In this document: positions 62,765 through 64,000 of the stretch, one piece after another
Layout of the letters: each line of letters opens with the position of its first letter
How positions within the stretch are numbered: the stretch's first letter is position 1
Assembly (NCBI GenBank): GCA_002320285.1
Contig: DCKE01000019.1
Coordinates: 1-64,000, forward strand
Reading direction: 5' to 3'
Length of the DNA stretch: 64,000 nt
DNA from: Flavobacteriaceae bacterium UBA1682
GTDB lineage: Bacteria > Bacteroidota > Bacteroidia > Flavobacteriales > Flavobacteriaceae
Made by a program: the position numbers and the translations under genes
Notes under the pieces: model-generated
Database searches by the model: none
What the model was told of the DNA's origin: nothing
Seen by the model: the letters and a program-made list of their open reading frames with translations, nothing else

Positions 62765-64000
62765 TTATTTCTTTTTTAGCTTTAGCAATTTGACGATTTT
62801 TTGATGTACTTCATTGTTTTCATATACTCCACTAAATTGACTTGAATGTGGACCGTATGCAAAGATTGGAACCATTACCCCAGTATGATCGTTAGAAATA
62901 AAATCTCCTTCTATATAACTTTTAACCACATCTCCTTGAGGTATAGCAAAACCCGAAGTTTCATGATCGGCGGTAATGATCACCAAGGTTTCTCCATCTT
63001 GATCTGCAAATTTTAGAGCCTCCGCGACTGCTTTATCGAAATCAATACCTTCTGTGACTATACCACCCGTATTATTAAAATGCCCATACGAATCAATTTT
63101 TGCGCCTTCCACCATCAGGAAAAAAGGTTTTTTCTTCGCCGATAAAAAATTTATACCATGTTTTGTAGCCTGTGCTAAGAGATCACCTCTACCATCAATA
63201 ATCCCGGGTAAAGAACCCGAACTTAAAAAAATACCTGCTTTATCAGCTGTTGTTTGAGATAATGTCGAAACCTCATCCATCATGGTGAAACCACTTGCTA
63301 GGTCGACATCCTTAAATTTATTTTTACCCGCACCGATAAAAAGAGCGAGTTTACTGGTCAATAGATCTTTTGCTATCAGACTCTCCTGATCTCTATCCAA
63401 TTGATGAGCATAAAATGAAGCTGGTGTAGCTCCGGTAATTTCATCGGTGGTTATACATGCTGTATTGAATCCATTTGGAGCTAATAGTTCTGTTATATTT
63501 TGAATCGGTAATCGATTAATTCCCATGCCAATAGAACGATTATAGGTTTTTTGCCCTGTGGCTAGCGCAGTACCTCCCGCAGCGGAATCAGTAGTGAAGT
63601 CGTCCGCAGCTTGAGTTTTAATCAATCCCATACTCCGTAATTGTAATAAGGATAGATCACCGCGATTGGCTAAGGCAGCAGCGGATATTTGTGTTAATCC
63701 ATTTCCATCGCCAATCAATAAAATCACATTTTTTATCGCCGTAGTTTTATTGTCACTCTTAAAAGTAGGTCTATAAACTTCTGCAAAAAATTGATTGTGA
63801 TAAACATTTTTATCGAGGCGATCTAAATACGTTCTAGCTTGATACGGTTGATCGGTGTTTATGATATCAACACCCATATCTACAAAGGCTTTCCATGCTG
63901 TTTTCCCATCAGGAGTTCCCCAAAACCGTATCGATTTACCCATTTGATGAACCGTATTGATCACCTCTTGTACCTGTAACCTTTCTCCTTCGACCATGCG
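62765..64000 (-). CDS. PLC-like/alkaline phosphatase fusion, 5' end beyond window
   Basis: At least 410 aa; the gene runs off the right edge, so no start is visible. The first 55 or so residues (VINTVHQMGKSIRFWGTPDG, MGVDIINTDQP) look like the end of a glycerophosphodiesterase/PI-PLC TIM barrel. The rest is an alkaline phosphatase: NVILLIGDGNGLTQI, DFTTDSAAGGTALATGQKTYN with nucleophile Ser, VEGAKIDSYGHFN, ITADHETSGF. It probably releases phosphate from phosphodiesters in two steps. The downstream phosphoesterase starts at its stop codon. Confidence 0.88.
   Translation of the reverse strand, partial: RMVEGERLQVQEVINTVHQMGKSIRFWGTPDGKTAWKAFVDMGVDIINTDQPYQARTYLDRLDKNVYHNQFFAEVYRPTFKSDNKTTAIKNVILLIGDGNGLTQISAAALANRGDLSLLQLRSMGLIKTQAADDFTTDSAAGGTALATGQKTYNRSIGMGINRLPIQNITELLAPNGFNTACITTDEITGATPASFYAHQLDRDQESLIAKDLLTSKLALFIGAGKNKFKDVDLASGFTMMDEVSTLSQTTADKAGIFLSSGSLPGIIDGRGDLLAQATKHGINFLSAKKKPFFLMVEGAKIDSYGHFNNTGGIVTEGIDFDKAVAEALKFADQDGETLVIITADHETSGFAIPQGDVVKSYIEGDFISNDHTGVMVPIFAYGPHSSQFSGVYENNEVHQKIVKLLKLKKK

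Noticed and set aside
1..64000. CRISPR array, rRNA or tRNA genes
   Set aside because: No regularly spaced direct repeats, and no cloverleaf or rRNA-like stretch was recognised on either strand.

Overview
The window looks like a Bacteroidota chromosome, most likely Flavobacteriia. The DNA is AT-rich and Shine-Dalgarno signals are weak. Taxon-typical families include DUF3408, RteC, DUF4476, an ISL3/ISAon1-type transposase remnant, S74-chaperone fibre proteins and MetallophosN/C phosphoesterases. No rRNA, tRNA or CRISPR array was seen.

Layout. (1) 1-8.5 kb is a decayed conjugative element. It holds a truncated large serine recombinase, a DUF3408 protein, a MobA-like protein without a relaxase, an RteC regulator and cargo (AraC regulator, HD protein, YCII protein plus ECF42-type sigma factor). 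At its left edge a polymorphic-toxin tip and its HEAT-like immunity gene sit between two near-identical 250-bp palindromic repeats, and the right-hand repeat truncates the recombinase. (2) 8.7-23.6 kb is a co-directional defence island: an AbiE toxin-antitoxin pair behind two nested-dyad operators, then a tightly packed run of vsr, two 5-cytosine methyltransferases, an HNH endonuclease, a MORC/MutL-like GHKL ATPase, a Z1 helicase with an extra C-terminal domain resembling a target-recognition domain, an ABC/SMC-type ATPase and an AIPR protein. This resembles an Mza-type system merged with restriction-modification genes. (3) 23.9-31.5 kb holds a transposase remnant, an erythromycin-esterase-like gene and a minus-strand row of small immunity-like genes (DUF2625, a two-TM protein, WGR-like, HEAT-like, ankyrin, WG-repeat debris) with no intact toxin. 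(4) 32-37.4 kb holds an ABC-three-component defence module with a 58-aa membrane peptide, a protein with two HEPN-like RX4H motifs and a TM/coiled-coil protein. Imperfect palindromes resembling attC sites separate these units.

(5) 37.6-43 kb is rich in repeats. Two paralogous units each consist of a palindromic repeat, a long hairpin, a 50-aa ORF and a translationally coupled 169-aa ORF. The two hairpins differ by compensatory base changes while their apical segment is unchanged, which points to an undescribed structured RNA (or DNA hairpin) linked to a two-gene family. A GNAT acetyltransferase and an alpha/beta hydrolase lie between the units. (6) 43.3-64 kb is mostly ordinary chromosome: glycosyltransferase, large lipoprotein, AraC regulator, FAD monooxygenase, HD hydrolase, DUF4476 protein, S74 fibre-like protein, divergent LysR/mdaB-ygiN, cobT-cobS-cobC, catalase katE, a calcineurin-like phosphoesterase and a PLC-like/alkaline phosphatase fusion cut by the window end.

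The main leads are the covarying hairpin with its two-gene family, the Mza-like/restriction-modification hybrid, the ABC-three-component module with a membrane peptide sharing a motif with its partner, and the repeat-bracketed toxin cassette.
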